From the NCBI RefSeq assembly GCF_027744825.2, contig NC_071335.1, positions 8,905,001-8,969,000 of the forward strand: 64,000 nucleotides of DNA. Reading direction: 5' to 3'. The stretch comes from Synchiropus splendidus. Its lineage: Eukaryota; Chordata; Actinopteri; Syngnathiformes; Callionymidae. The notes below the pieces were generated by a model. That model was not told the DNA's origin. It worked only from the letters and a program-made list of their open reading frames with translations, and did not search any database. Positions within the stretch are counted from its first letter, which is position 1. Each line of letters starts with the position of its first letter. Below, in pieces: positions 35,140 to 48,300 of the stretch. The position numbers and the translations under genes are program-made.

Positions 35140-35515
35140 CCATTACTTTGTTCTCTTTCGGCTTCACCCTTCAGGGGTCGCCACAGTGGATCACCCTCTT
35201 CCATCTCACCCTGTCCTCTGCTTCCTCTTCTCTCAAACCTACAAACCTCATGTCCTCCTTCACCACGTCCATAATTCTCCTCTTTGGCCTTCCTCTCCAC
35301 CTTGTGTCTGGCAGTTCCAACCTCAACATCTTCCTACCAATGTACTGGCTCTCTCTCCTCTGTACATGTCCAAACCATCTCCATCTAGCCTCTCTGACTT
35401 GGTCTCCTGAACACCTGACCACATGTGCTGTCCCTCTGATCTACTGTTTCCTGATCCTATCCATCCTGCTCACTCCCAGTGAGAACCTCAGCATCTTCAT
35501 CTCTGAGTTAAAATT
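35140..35515 (-). pseudogene. 3' end of an RTE-type LINE (reverse transcriptase C-terminus)
   Basis: The reverse strand reads MLRFSLGVSRMDRIRKQ, a stop, IRGTAHVVRCSGDQVREAR, WRWFGHVQRRESQYIGRKML, then RGRPKRRIMDVVKEDMRFVG and CGDP plus stop. This is the conserved C-terminal tail of fish non-LTR retrotransposon ORFs. The stop near 35450 and the 5' truncation show it is dead. The trailing CCTGAAGGGTGAAGCCGAAA is a typical 3' UTR start. Confidence 0.8.
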
Positions 35516-38500
35516 CCATTACTACATGCTATATACGCAAATATTACTCATCTACCCCAAATACGTAACTTTTGAGTGATGGAAAATAAAAAAATGTACA
35601 GGACTTTTTGTCCAGTTTTTCCATCTGCTCCTGCGTATTCTACACATGCACACATGCATCGTGTGTTGTTCACACTCAATATGTTCCTGAAAGTGTGATT
35701 CAATCTTCATCTATTCAGATACTGTTGTGATAGTGACAGGGCTGAACTATGACTGAAAATGACTAAAATCACTTCAGTTGTTCAGAGGTGGTGTCTCTGG
35801 GATCGGATCGAAACCAAAGAACATCGCAATTCAAATCTATACATGTGAAAGTCAGCGCATATCAAACAAGGCCAATGGTTTCCACAATATATTTCACAAC
35901 TTTTCTCAATAGCATCAAGTAATCATTTACTGTAATAAACATCTCACCATGGTGTCCTATTCACTGCAGCAGCGGCTCACTGAAGATGTTTTACGTCAGG
36001 GGACAAAACACCCTTTGTTTTCCTGCTGTTGAACAATCTCCACTGCGGCGGGATTTTCATACTGGAGTCAGTGGCCCCACATGCACTGTGGGTCCCCTCT
36101 ATTGTTTGGTTGTTTGAGGAGCTTCTTATTTACGTAGCTCATCACTTTCATTTCCACAACATAACACATGTATTTTTAATGATAAAAACTGATGTTTTGT
36201 GCAGTTCTCTGACATAGGCACTTATTGATAACATCAGTTTATCAATTACAAGCCAATCCTTAAATAATTTCAAATATAAATTTAGGGAACTGGGGAATTA
36301 CAGGTGCCAAAAATCTAACTGATGAAATTCACAGCCCTTATTAAGGGGTTTCAAAGTTCCAGGTTTCATGAGCTGAAATCTGATATTTTTTAACCAGTCA
36401 TGACACATACCAAGGCAAATCCGTCCATCCATCCTCATTCACTTTTTTATGTTCAAAGTTCAAGTGCATTGAATCTTAATAATGTAAGTGTTTCACAAAC
36501 AATACATTCCTTCAGTCATAGCATACACACATATTTTGGAAAATGCATTTCCTTTATCAATCTAAACTGTGAACCACAACAGAAAAGATAGAGATTGTAA
36601 AAATAAATGAATAAATATGGCTGTTATTTTTAATATTTTTTTATATATATATAAAATACATGTGGCTATTGTATTATTTACAGAGTTTTTGTTTTTCAGA
36701 CTAATTTCCTCTGAACCTCATTCCCAGTGGTGAGTGTGTTGTTATATTTTTATTGATCCCAATTGTTGTTGTTTTTTGTAACTAGTTACCAATACAATAA
36801 CCTTGGTGTCTGTGAAATCCATTTTGTGCCTGACCTTGAACCAACCTCAATGTCAGTCCTTCAGTGGCTTGCTCTCATCATCATCTTGAGAGCTTGTGGT
36901 TGCCCTCTCATCTCATGCTCAGCACTTCTCTTTCTTCTTCTCAATTTAAAACCCTCAGCCTGCGTAGAAGAATTCCAAAATTGCTTAAATGCTTTACTGA
37001 CCTCTTTGTTCTGATTTAAAAGTACTCGGTCTGGACAATGGAGGGTCATTTATTTTGGGAGCATCCATTTGTCTGTCTTCCTTCTTAAAACAGGCCATGT
37101 CTGTCAGAGCGGCGGACGAGCCCCCTGCCAGGTCTCAGACAGCCCCATAGGGAAGTCTGTGTTGAGATGGGACTTTTCAATCCAAACCACTGTCAACAAG
37201 GAGAAGTATTTGGCTGGCCAGGGCCATATTTACAGAGGGGTGAACCACAGCTCCATTTAGAGTGCCTCTGACAGTAAACACCACAGGTCGCTCTTGTTCT
37301 CTCATCTTAAGAGAAGAATCGATAGAATTCTGCCATGTGGCGCAAGGTTGGCCACAGTCCAAACCACTACTGTTTAAAACTTCAGAGCAGCCTGATAAGA
37401 GAAGCTTGGACGGTACATAATCATGTCCACATTCCAACCAGACCCATGGAATGTGCTCTGGACATGGGTTTCGCCTGTGGCCCTCAGCAGAGTCTGCGGT
37501 GCATTTAGAGTGCACCACTCTGCTCTTGAAGAACTACAGCACATCTGAAGTCACAAGCATAACTGAGTTGTGTTTTTTTCTCCTGCATGCTTCTTGGTGT
37601 TGACAGTGTGTCAACAGGAGGCTGTTTAACACAGTCAGCGCAGGGTCAGCGAGGGCAGAGTCAGCTGCGAAACCATGAGTTCGAGTGTTTGATTTCATTT
37701 TCACGTCATTATTGCAAGGTTTGTGGCTTCAGCGTGGAAGTTACACTGGCTTGCTTGATCTGAATGTGTCCACTTGCATCTGTGGTATAAACTTTATCAC
37801 ACCAGAATAGACCATTTCCTGTAAGAGATGCAAGTCTTGCTTTTTTTTATGTTTGCTGGTGTCTCCAGGCATAAAAATTGGTTTCACGTCATAACAAGGT
37901 GAAGCTTTTTTTCCCACTGTTTTTCCTGACATTTCGAACAACTCCTCCACGAGTAAAGAATTGTAGTGGGCCGTGACAAAATCTTGAAAAAAACAACCAA
38001 AAAACAAATCATTTTAGATGAATGACTCCCTCTACTGTGAATGTAAATGTCTCCTCAGCACTGCAGCTCAGCCAGTATCACATACTGGTCACATGAAATC
38101 CATTCAATCAGCACCCCATATCTGTTGCCAGAGGGGAACGTTTCAGTGTCCCGAGTTTTGTGATGGCAACTCTTCAAAAGTTCAGTAAGACTTACTACCA
38201 ACAATTGTTAATACCTACATTAACAGTGTTGATAAAATGTCTTTAATTGTATGTTGTGCTTTGTAAAGTGAGTTTTTTGCTGGTTTTACCAAGAGCTGAC
38301 GGCGTGACTGACAACACTGTAAAGGCAATGGGAATCTACTGGGTCTTTAGAGCATTTGTAAATGTCAATGGACCTACCACTTCAGACCACAGGAGAGCCT
38401 TGTTGAAATACATTTGACGATCAGGTTTTGTCTGTTTTAAAAAGTAGCCCGACACACTCTGCATATGCAGGCTGTGTGTGACCTGTAAATTTGTACATTA

Positions 38501-39150
38501 CAATCATAAAAATGTGAGTCCATGAGAGCTGCTTCTACTGATCCTTCTGCTTCCTGTTGCTCAGGTATACATACTCCTGTGATACTCCTTCCTTTTACAT
38601 CGCAGGCTCATGAACACTGAAATATTTTGATGTGGTTTCAATGTCTTTTTTGATGTATCCACCCATCTGATGCCAATCTGGCATCCGAGCGAATAAACAA
38701 GTTAATAATAAAAATAGTTTTAATCATTTTGTTTGTATCGCTGCACCCATGGGAACATTCTACAAATGGGTCGCAAGAATTACAGTTAGAAAATACCTCT
38801 GTAGCAGGGTTAACCTGACAGTTCGAGAAAGAGCAGCACTGCAGGACCTTTCTTGCTCACACCTTTCAACCAATCAGATGTCAGCAGAAACAAGCAGCAC
38901 CAGGCTGACAGTCAACTGATTATGATCGTCTTACACCTGACTGGTGCATGTACTTGACTGGTTGGAACGAAAACCTGGAGCCACTCCACTCACATAGAGT
39001 TGCATTTATTTTTTCTCTGACTGTTGCAAATGTACCAGACTCCTCAGCCTAAAGCTAGCTGTAATTTCCTAGTGATGTAGAAACAGTCCATGACTCTGTG
39101 CTTAAATTGTCCAGGTTTTAAAGCCCTGGTGATAATAGGGTAGCCCCTCC
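35516..39150. other. intergenic, no gene recognised
   Basis: Short ORFs only; a (TA)n stretch near 36640-36655. No recognised family. Confidence 0.55.
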
Positions 39151-39159
39151 AAACCTCCC

Positions 39160-39390
39160 TCCAGAAGATCCAGCGAGTTTACTTTAACAAATTGTGCAAT
39201 ATTACACCAGACACGGCTGGACTACCTTTCCTACAGAATAGCTTTCTAACTTCAATAGATTTGTCCTACACATCATCACATCGAACTCCTCTCTTTTGCT
39301 GCGCTGGCGCTGAATCTCACACGCACTCATGGCACTATATTGCCAAATCTTGAATGTCCAAATGACAATAAAGCAAATCAAAATCATAAA
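39160..39390 (+). repeat. LINE 3'-tail-like repeat
   Basis: It contains TTGTGCAATATTACACC and ends with TGTCCAAATGACAATAAAGC, AAATCAAAATCATAAAA, the usual tail of several fish retroposons. Confidence 0.4.
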
Positions 39391-39719
39391 AAAATGTAAA
39401 AATGATTTACCTCTCTTCCAAATGGAGGTGCACAGTGGTGCCGCATAAGTCCCGTGTTGGATTGGTCATTTTGTCACACGGACCCAGCATTTTCAATCAC
39501 TGTATCCCATACTTTTTGAATCCCAGGTGCTAGAGTGACTACAAAAAAGGCGGATCTGTTTCTCGATGTGCACAGCTGATCTGGAAAACACATTCCTTGT
39601 GTGAATGAGTTCATGAGCAAGATACCTGACTGTCGAGTGTGATGTAGTGTATAGTGCATTGTGTGTTGATAAAGCTCTATGGATTACAGGACCAGTGGAA
39701 TTCCAGTTTTTCTTTACCT

Positions 39720-39783
39720 TTCATGGTGTTGCATTGTCGCAATTTCCCCACTGTGGGACAAATGAAGTACATCTAATCTAATC
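39720..39783 (+). repeat. retroposon 3'-tail-like repeat
   Basis: CGCAATTTCCCCACTGTGGG followed by ACAAATGAAGTACATCTAAT is a very common fish retroelement tail. Only the tail is present. Confidence 0.5.
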
Positions 39784-41820
39784 ACAACTCAGTTCAAATA
39801 TTTCTTCCAAAGTAAATTTCAAAATGGTGTCACATGAGTAGGTGAAGCACTGATCTCCCTCCGCGTCACTTGTCAGTCAAGGGGCTGAGCATTGTCTGTT
39901 AGAACTGAATTGTAGGCCAGGTTCAACATTTATGTGCCAATGCAAAAAATACCATACATATTTGGCAGCTCTGAAGTTGTCTACTGTTGCAATTTAAATA
40001 ACTCCCAACGTCACATTTCACTTCCATAACCAGACATTATCATGCAGATGGCTGCATGCCACGTGGCTGCCATGGACGATATTGAAATTTTTCTGAACCG
40101 CAGCGTTTTTCCCTCTCTCATATCTATAGACATCCTGAGTGCTTCAGCCAGTCCCTCACACGTACCGTCAGGTCCACAGAGGCCAGTGGGAATAGTGGTG
40201 GAGCCACTTAAGGTTTGGAGGTCTCCCAGGGACCACAGCGAGTCAGGTGACACAAGCGTGTGCATCAAGTTTTGCTCACCCAACCAGCATTCTACTGGTG
40301 TACCAAAAGTAGTACAAAATAAATTAAAAAATACACTGGAATGGAGAGTCAGCAAGTGACTCGATAACTTTGATCAATAGAATTCACATCACTATGTTGT
40401 CTGTAGCTCATCCTGTTTAATAGCCACCTTTGCAAATCCATCTTTATCTTTTCTGTCATTATTCTAAAGAAGTAAAGTGACACCCAAGGGAGCCTTTCGA
40501 TCAGTCCGGTAGGTGTTTAAAGCTATTAAGGCTAATGGTTCAGAGAAAGTCTTCCTTGGAAATGACATGTAAATCACTTTAACTTGACTCTCTTCCGCAT
40601 CTCCAGCGCCTGTTGCAAAAGAAGAGATTAAGAAGACTATATTTTCCAGAACCAGAGCAGAAAGTCCCCCATCAACCATCAACATGTAAATTGATCAAAT
40701 GTCAAGGACGATGTTGACTACTTTATTATTCAGAATGTCTTGCTTTTCTTGGTTTGTTTTAACAGCTGTGTTATCTGTTTCCTGCTGGAGATGTTGTGGG
40801 TGGAAATGCAGTAGAGACAGGCATTTCTTTTTCTTAGGTGCCACTCCAAATTTTATCGGCTATTAGAAATCACATGGATGTGACTCCTTGTAGAAACAAG
40901 TTAGCTGACTCGGTACAGAGATTGTGAGTAAAAATAAATCTGTGTGTATCAAGGCTGCTCCATACCTGTAAGTTAGTAAGTTACCAGTGTCAAGGTCAGA
41001 TGTCAATGATGTGATTTGCCAACATTATCCTTTATGGTTTTCTGGGATCTTCCAGGCAGCTCTGCCCGCAGTTTTAGACAAAGTTGGTGCACTTCACAGG
41101 TCAACATTGTCCGTCATCTCCATGGCATTTCACACACAGAGACAAAGACGTTCCTTTGTTCTTATGCTGTTGTTGTCCTGTTCCTCATGTTCTCTCCCAC
41201 TCCCCTTTTATTGTGGGCTCTTTCTGAGTTGAGGAGGCTTGTGGCTGAACACAGGGAATGGGAAAAAACTGAGGCAGGAAGTGGGAGTCCGCTTACAGTT
41301 TATGACAAACCACATGTGTTTCTGCCTCATTGTATTTACATGTTTCTCATAGGAAAGAGCAGTGGAGGGAATGACATGAGAAGAAAGTCCAGCATATGGT
41401 TCTTGTTTGTTGAGTCAAACTCAGGGCTGGACTGCTTGTTTCCTGCGATGAGCAGAAGGCAATGCATTCTCATAATCTTTAAATATGACTCCTCCCAAGG
41501 CAGCAGTGAGGCTTTTTCTCTGAATGAAGCATTTAGTTGGACATGTCTTTCAGATTTTACATACTCCATTGCATGAAGTGGTACCACCACAAAGGTCCTC
41601 CATTTGTATTTGCCGCAACTGACTTCAATTGTAAAGTGGAACGAAGCGTAGCTAAAAAGTAATCCAACTGAGAAACAAGGGAGCAAAGGAACTTTTGACA
41701 TTGCGGATGACGGTAAATAAACTAGCTTTTGATCGTGAGAAGAAAATGAATATCACTAATGTGCAGCTGCTCTCTCCAGGTCTGCTTCTTCTGGTGTCTG
41801 GGCTATACAAACAAACAGCT
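39784..41820. other. intergenic, no gene recognised
   Basis: ORFs of 105-186 codons at 40042-40359 and 41016-41576 show no recognisable family; overlapping ORFs are open on the other strand as well. Confidence 0.5.
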
Positions 41821-41884
41821 GTTACACTAGTGTTCCGGTCAGGGATGCAGTGACACCGTTTTTTTTCGGTCTGAAACCTCGATT

Positions 41885-42690
41885 GATTGGTTCTCTGCCG
41901 AGGAAGGCACTCCCCACTGTGTATAACACCCCGCATCTTCCGCTGCTCCTGCGCGGCTCTTCAGAGTCCCGCTTCCCTGGCTGTAGAGTCCCGTCCTCGC
42001 GTGCCGTTCCTGTCCCCGAAGCGGCTGGTTTGGGCCGACGCAACCGAAGAGGACGATCGACGCTTCTATGAAACGTAGATGGACATCAACGTCTTTATTG
42101 AAGACGACGACAAAACCATGCACTCCATTTTGGAGGACGCCAGTGAGACGCCGGTCCCCAGAGTCTACCCACTTACTGAGAAAGATGTTAGTTAAGAAGT
42201 TAAGAAAATATTTTATCATGGAGATGAAACTGTGCCAACTCCTGAATGAGTTTTGTGATTCAAGTCAACATCGCGGTGTAATTGAATGGGATTTTCAAAT
42301 CGCGACGGCTGAGGTTTTGAAAATAAAAGCGTATTGAAGCAAACTTTGCGAGACTGCTGTAGGAAATTCTGGCAACCCGCTTCACCAGATCTGGCGTCCA
42401 ATCCACCAATCACTGAAGCACCACGCCATCACTTCAGCTGTGACAGCGGTCTAACAACCAAGTAGGAGCCGTTCCACAACAGTCGGAGAATATCTGGACT
42501 GTCTGACCCATGTCTCACGTGTACTCTTCATGTTCTTGTTGTCCTAGGTGTTTAGTATAAAGCGCGAAGAGCTCTGTTGTCACAGTGATGCTTCAGTGTA
42601 AAGCATGATATGAAGACTGCTGTGTTGAACTTGAAAATGTAGTGGATATACTTTGCTTTCGCATTTTTGTCACAATAAATTCATTTTTCC
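41885..42690 (+). pseudogene. GC-rich broken ORF with poly(A) signal, unidentified
   Basis: One frame, only interrupted by stops, reads SPKRLVWADATEEDDRRFYE then T-stop, MDINVFIEDDDKTMHSILED and ASETPVPRVYPLTEKDVS-stop, then EVKKIFYHGDETVPTPE-stop. The first half is CpG-rich, unlike the AT-rich surroundings. An AATAAA lies at 42673-42679. No introns are apparent. This fits a processed pseudogene or a decayed small gene. I do not recognise the parent. It could also be a retrocopy fragment with a 5' UTR. Confidence 0.35.
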
Positions 42691-42699
42691 CCTAAATTG

Positions 42700-44300
42700 T
42701 CAGTCATTTGCAATATAGTTTTTCTGTATTATTTTGCTGAAACAGTTGCGCTCTGTGTCTATTTTGGAATTAAAAGGCTGCAAAAAAAACAACAAAAAAC
42801 TGAACAGTGTTTCCCTGTGCTTGTGCAGAGGTCCTGACAGCTTTCTCCATCCGTCCAACATTATGTGACGTACAATAGTTGAGTTTTGGCACCTAAATAC
42901 CAAATGTTTTACCTTCCCCAGGAAAGGAACCCTTCATTTCCCCCCAAACGATTCACATGTTGGGTACAGAAATGAACATGCTCTCCTTCTTCCCACTTGA
43001 AATTTAGTGCCCATGAGCGATCCATCTGAACTTCAATAAGAGGCAACCTCCTTGTGAGCACTTGAAACAGACGTTGTTGTGAGGCTGTTGAAGTGGTCAG
43101 GCATGCTTTCTTTACCTGATGGGATGTGAAGCACAGACTTGCTTGATGAGTCCAAACATAGATACAGTCCACGCTTTAAAACAAAAGTCCAAGAAAGGTA
43201 GTGTGGTGGTGGGTGACGAAGGTAAAGTGAGACAAACTTATTCACCTCCATGGTGCCTGTTGTTCAGATAAAGGCTTGTTTTCCCTTTAACATAGTTTAA
43301 GTTTTAAAAATAAACCGTTTAATGCAGTAGATGAAAAGAGTAGTTGCTGCCTTCAGTGTGACTCATGGTGAGATTTCAGAAGATGCACAGCCTACACGAC
43401 TCTGTTGTACTTACACAACAGAGCAATTCTTGGATAGCCACTTTCAGTCAACTGAATGTGTTGCTTCACGACAGCCATTGCAATATTGCCACACACCAGT
43501 CCTAAAGTGCTAGCATGTGTTAGAGGCTGCAGTGAGGTGCCAGACTGTCAAACTCAGAGCGCGTTTACACCACTGGATGCAAGAAACTACACACCCTATG
43601 AAACATTGTTGACACAGCGACAATGCACATTAGCCCACTGCGAGTAACAAGTGTGTAAGTACAAGGAACCGTAAGTGTGAAACGACAAGTTAACGTTTTG
43701 TGTCTGTACTCTGTCAACCAAAGCGCTCAAGCAGACACCACACATTCCATCATACAGTGTAGAGTACAACCAGCAACTTCAGTTTTCACGCTTACAGTAC
43801 TGGTTTATACAAATTTATAATAAATTCAATATTATTGAGAGCATCGTTCTCTCAATAATCCAATTTAAAAAAAGTATTAAATAGAAATGTTTTAACAAAC
43901 CTGAAACCTCTAGTGGAGGTGCAGTATACATTATGTTACAGTAGGTCAGTCCAGTTTTATCGCTTATTTCTTCAGCATTGAGATGAGGAGAAACAGTGCC
44001 AAGGGGTCATGTGCATACTCTGCGGCACTGGCACTGTCTCCAGTGGAATATTTGCACAGTGACAATGCCAGCACCGAAAAAAGCTGTCGGCTGTGAGCAC
44101 AGCTGACACAGTCACCATGTAAACTAACACTGGATGGGATCGTTTTTCTGTCTCAACCTCAATCTCACGTATGGCCAAATTTCGGCCATATTTACTCAAC
44201 AGAATTACTCAACAGTCTCTAAATTCTTGGATTGGTAAAAGTAGTCTGAGCCCAATCCAGTGAGTGTCCCTTGATGATTGAAAGGTAATTTCAGCATGAG
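42700..44300. other. intergenic, no gene recognised
   Basis: Holds a small perfect inverted repeat at 43400-43423 (CTCTGTTGT and its complement, 6-nt loop). No coding family recognised. Confidence 0.5.
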
Positions 44301-44310
44301 GCCAGCACTT

Positions 44311-44362
44311 CCTCGCTCCCATGGCTTATTACACTGACGCTGGGCGAGTGCATTTTTGCGTC
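44311..44362 (-). repeat. inverted-repeat family, copy A
   Basis: CCTCGCTCCCATGGC, then a spacer, then TTTTTGCGTC align with the right arm at 44783-44844. Confidence 0.5.
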
Positions 44363-44680
44363 ACTTAAGTTGCATGTTGATGTACATGTGTTTCAGTGGA
44401 AAAAAGATGCTTCTTCCCCGTGGAATGTTCCACAGGGAAAATCAGAAGCTCTCCTCACTAACTTAAATTGGAAGTCACTTGCGATATATAGCCCCTTAGT
44501 CGCCAATATGTGTCACAATATTACAGCAGGAGTCAAAGGGGCACCATCCCAACCACAACCTCTGGCTTTCCTTTTACGTGACACACTACCCACAGCTTCA
44601 GCATGTGCCGCTGAATGTGCGTCAGTTGAAAACCTACTGTGTCAACAGGCAACGGTGAGGGCTGCCTTCAGCATCAGCAT

Positions 44681-44844
44681 AGGACGCAAAAGTCCACTTT
44701 TCCAACATCAATATAGTACAGCATGGGAGTGAGGATGGGTTGCTCAAGACACAATTTGGGGGATTTAGGAGGATGGAAGATCCAACCTATCCTCACTCCC
44801 ATGGCGTCATATGTGGATGTTGGGAAAGTTGCCATTTGTGTCCT
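44681..44844. repeat. 62-bp inverted repeat pair with 40-nt spacer
   Basis: The left arm 44681-44742 (AGGACGCAAAAGTCCACTTT to GAGGATGGGTTG) and the right arm 44783-44844 (CAACCTATCCTCACTCCCAT to TTTGTGTCCT) match in reverse complement at about 80% by my hand alignment. Confidence 0.85.
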
Positions 44845-45385
44845 AAAGAGAGACTCAGACACACAATTGAACAGTTTAATGAACACAAATCCATGAACAA
44901 CAGACAGTCAGAAACATGTAAGAAAAACAGAACAAACATACAGTGGGGTTGCAAAATATACAAGCAATAAACCACCTGGTCCAATAGCATACAGAGAACA
45001 GAGACGGTAATGTGGAGGTCAGATCACTCACACGGTACAGAAAATAAAGAACCAGAACAACAAACAATGCATGGTGGTCCAGCACAGTGAACAAGGAAAG
45101 AAGCAGAAAACACATGGCAGAAGAACTAGAGCATAGATATTGTACAAAAGCTCAAGCATCATGAAACAAGAAAACAGTATACAGATGCAAAGAAATGCGT
45201 AACAAGCAAGCGCTGTCTACTACTTTCCGGCACGCACCACTGGAACTGGAGAGCTTTTCACTAGGTGAGGCTGCTTGATTGGAAAGTGGTTTCAGGTGCG
45301 TGCTGTTAGCTGTGAAGCACACAGGAGCAGAGTGGAAAAGGAGGGAAGAAAAACGACACATGAAGAACACTGAACGTGATAATGG
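44845..45385 (-). mobile_element. LTR-like dispersed element, partial
   Basis: The reverse strand has TTCATTAAACTGTTCAATTG then TGTCTGAGTCTC, the shared signature. It abuts the inverted-repeat arm directly. Confidence 0.4.
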
Positions 45386-45389
45386 TTGA

Positions 45390-48300
45390 CAAGATTGATG
45401 AATTGGCTTTAAATATTGCTTGCTTATTACTATGTTATTTATGGTAATGTGCTGATGATGTAGCTAACAAGACCACAGCCCGCACATCTCATACTTAAAA
45501 TAATTGTTATACACTATATGTATGTTTCATTACCCATTTATAACACAATCTGTTAGTTGCAAAGTGTACAGTACTTTGTCAGCTGTACTGAGAAGAAAAA
45601 AAAAAAAAACAATCTAAATGACTTTTTTTGCGAACCGATATGAAAGCAAATGTGGTCCTGGGGACAACAGACATTGTGTTAAATTGGCCGAGTAACAAAT
45701 GTGTCACCAAAAAGCTCAGTCTGCATTACTTTTGATGGATATGTGCCTTTTAACAAGTTCCCTTTTTTAAAATCTCACATCATGAAGAGAGAAAGGGCAG
45801 AAGACAGCAGACAAAAGAACCCAAATGCAAAGACTTCGCATCTCCCTTGAAGATGTTAAAATTAGTGTCTTGAAAAAAAATCAAAGGCGCGACATTAAAC
45901 GCTAAAAGATGCTTGAAATGTCGACACTGCAGTGTTTTAGAAAAAAGACAAGAGATGAGAGATACTTGCAACTGGCTTTGGTGTCACTTCAAAGACTTGA
46001 CTTGAGGAAAGTGGGCTAATGTAATACTGATAGAAGAATCTTTACCTGGCTCCGCTGACCTCTTCTCAGGCTTCTGACACTGGAGCCACAGATCCAGGAA
46101 GCGTGCTCCGCAGCATGGGGAGTGCAGGTCGAGGAGGCTAGGTTTGACGAGTAACCCGAGAGGTCGTCTTTGGTCTCCTGCTCAGTGATGGCCTCTTTCT
46201 TCTCTTGTGCTCAGAAAAAGATGGCTGCCTTTGAACTCTGCAGTAGCTATAGAAACGGCTGGAGTTCTTCCACTTTAGCGACTGGCTGTCAGCGTCCGAC
46301 TGGACCATTATGACGGGCCAGCATCATTAAAAGGTGGCGCACACAGATCACACATGGACACATTTGCTGACACGGGATATAAACATAGCCGTCTACGAGC
46401 AACTATCAACGTGCGTTGGTGGATATTTTTAAGGGGGTACGGGGGGAATTTTAATTGGCGAAACCTCCAGAGTCCCAAGAACTAGGGAAATGGCAGCGTT
46501 ACGACTCCAACTGACTTTCCATGTCATGCCACTCTGCACCAAAATGATGCACTGATATCGGTAAATGAGGACGGCAGAAACATACGGCAGCGTAGTGAAG
46601 TTCATTACCGAGTCACTGCCGCCATCAATAACTCATCAAAGGTCCCCCTCTCCTCCACATCCCGACGGACCAAGTTGATTTAATATTTGCTGTAGTGCTT
46701 GACATCATCACTCTTGTATTTCCTCTCAAGCCCATTGAATCAGTTATCCCCTAATATTTTGTATCGACTCTCATTTTCTCGTCTGCGGGACTTCAAAGAG
46801 CCTCGCTCGTCCACATCCCTCCCAGCAATCTGCAAGTCTTCATCCTTTCTTTCCAACCGTCCCCTCAGCAAATATGTGCAGTCGGCCCACTTTTCAAACA
46901 GTTTCTTCTTCCATGTATTTATTTTAAATGAATATCATTAGCTGGCCTGGCAAGAAAAGGTTCTTATGCTAATCCACATGAATCACAGGCGTCTCCATCT
47001 AATGCCGACTTATTGGCCGTTCTTTAGCCACTATTTGCCTCACAGTCTTAGCAAATGAGCCGTACGACCCAGACTTCTGCGCCTGAAAAACCTCTGCCCC
47101 CCCACCTCCTCTTCTGACTTTGATCCGGGAATGTGATTTATTTATTTATTTATTTAATCTGCTGGTCGTGTATTCCAACATCAATGGAGACACAGTCGCA
47201 AGTGCTTGCTTTCATTATTTTTCAGAGATAAAACGAAACAACGGGTGGGAAGGACAATGGAATGGGAGGGAAAAATGGAAGGAAGCGGAGGAGTCTGGGT
47301 GACAGTGCCGCCTGAGAACTAGCATGAGGAACTGCTGCAGTGACTGACATTCACCACCGTTTCTCCTGACATTATTTCACCAGTTCTTGAGCAGAATGTT
47401 GCTTTCTGCTGCCCTTGTGAGATATGATTTGATGGTGATGCTTACAACGGCCTGTTTTGTCTGAATGTGACAGAAGATGCGGTGAGCCAGCTTGGCCGTG
47501 AATCCACTGCCCGTCTTTGTGCAGCACCCTTTGCTGTGACTGTGGCAAATGAGGATTAAGGCATCCCACCGGGGTGTAATGAGTGATGGGGGACCTTTGA
47601 TTTTTCACAATCTTTCATCTTCCCTCCATACCTCAACCAGTGGAGTGCGCTTTCTCTCCTCTTGCCGCATTGATGTTTCTTGGTGAAAATGTGCAAAAAG
47701 ATCTTTTACACAGTCTCTTTTCAATTACCATTCTTCCCCGCATCACGCATGCCTGCCACACTTTCATAATTGGGATGCCATCAATGAACCGCAGGAACCA
47801 ATTTTGCAAGTATCCACTTTGTGTGGGAAATTTAGCGAAGCAACCTTTGGCGAGTGCTCACAGATCGTTATTGCTTAAGTTCTTATCAAACCTCAGAGGC
47901 GAAGGCTTTTTGCGGAACTTTAAGAGCACAGCGAATCACTCCGAGGCGAAAAAAGATTCCACGATTTGCGGCACAAAAAAGGCAAAAATGAGAATCAACT
48001 TGAAAGGAGACAACAAAGCATGCATTTGTGTTTTTTTTCTCGCTGTGCTTGCACCCTCAGTCTTGGGTTCTAATCTCTTATTGTTTCAAACCCAAACACA
48101 GACAAAAGAAGTCGAAGATCAAAACAAATGACTATCAAGCTATCAAACGCGCACCACCCTGCCACGATCGCAAACGCTGACTGCGGGAGAGCAAGAAGCG
48201 AGTCAGAGTCAGGCGGGTCGCATATTGTTTCCAGTCACTTTGATGCCGAACTTAAAACGCCTGCGAAAACAAAAAAGAATCAAAGTCGACCATGAAAGAA

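Noticed and set aside
40042..40359. 105-codon ORF, also open on the other strand
   Set aside because: No motif, no family resemblance, AT-rich end; overlapping openness on both strands suggests chance.
41016..41576. 186-codon ORF
   Set aside because: Composition is not gene-like, no domain recognised, no splice or promoter context.
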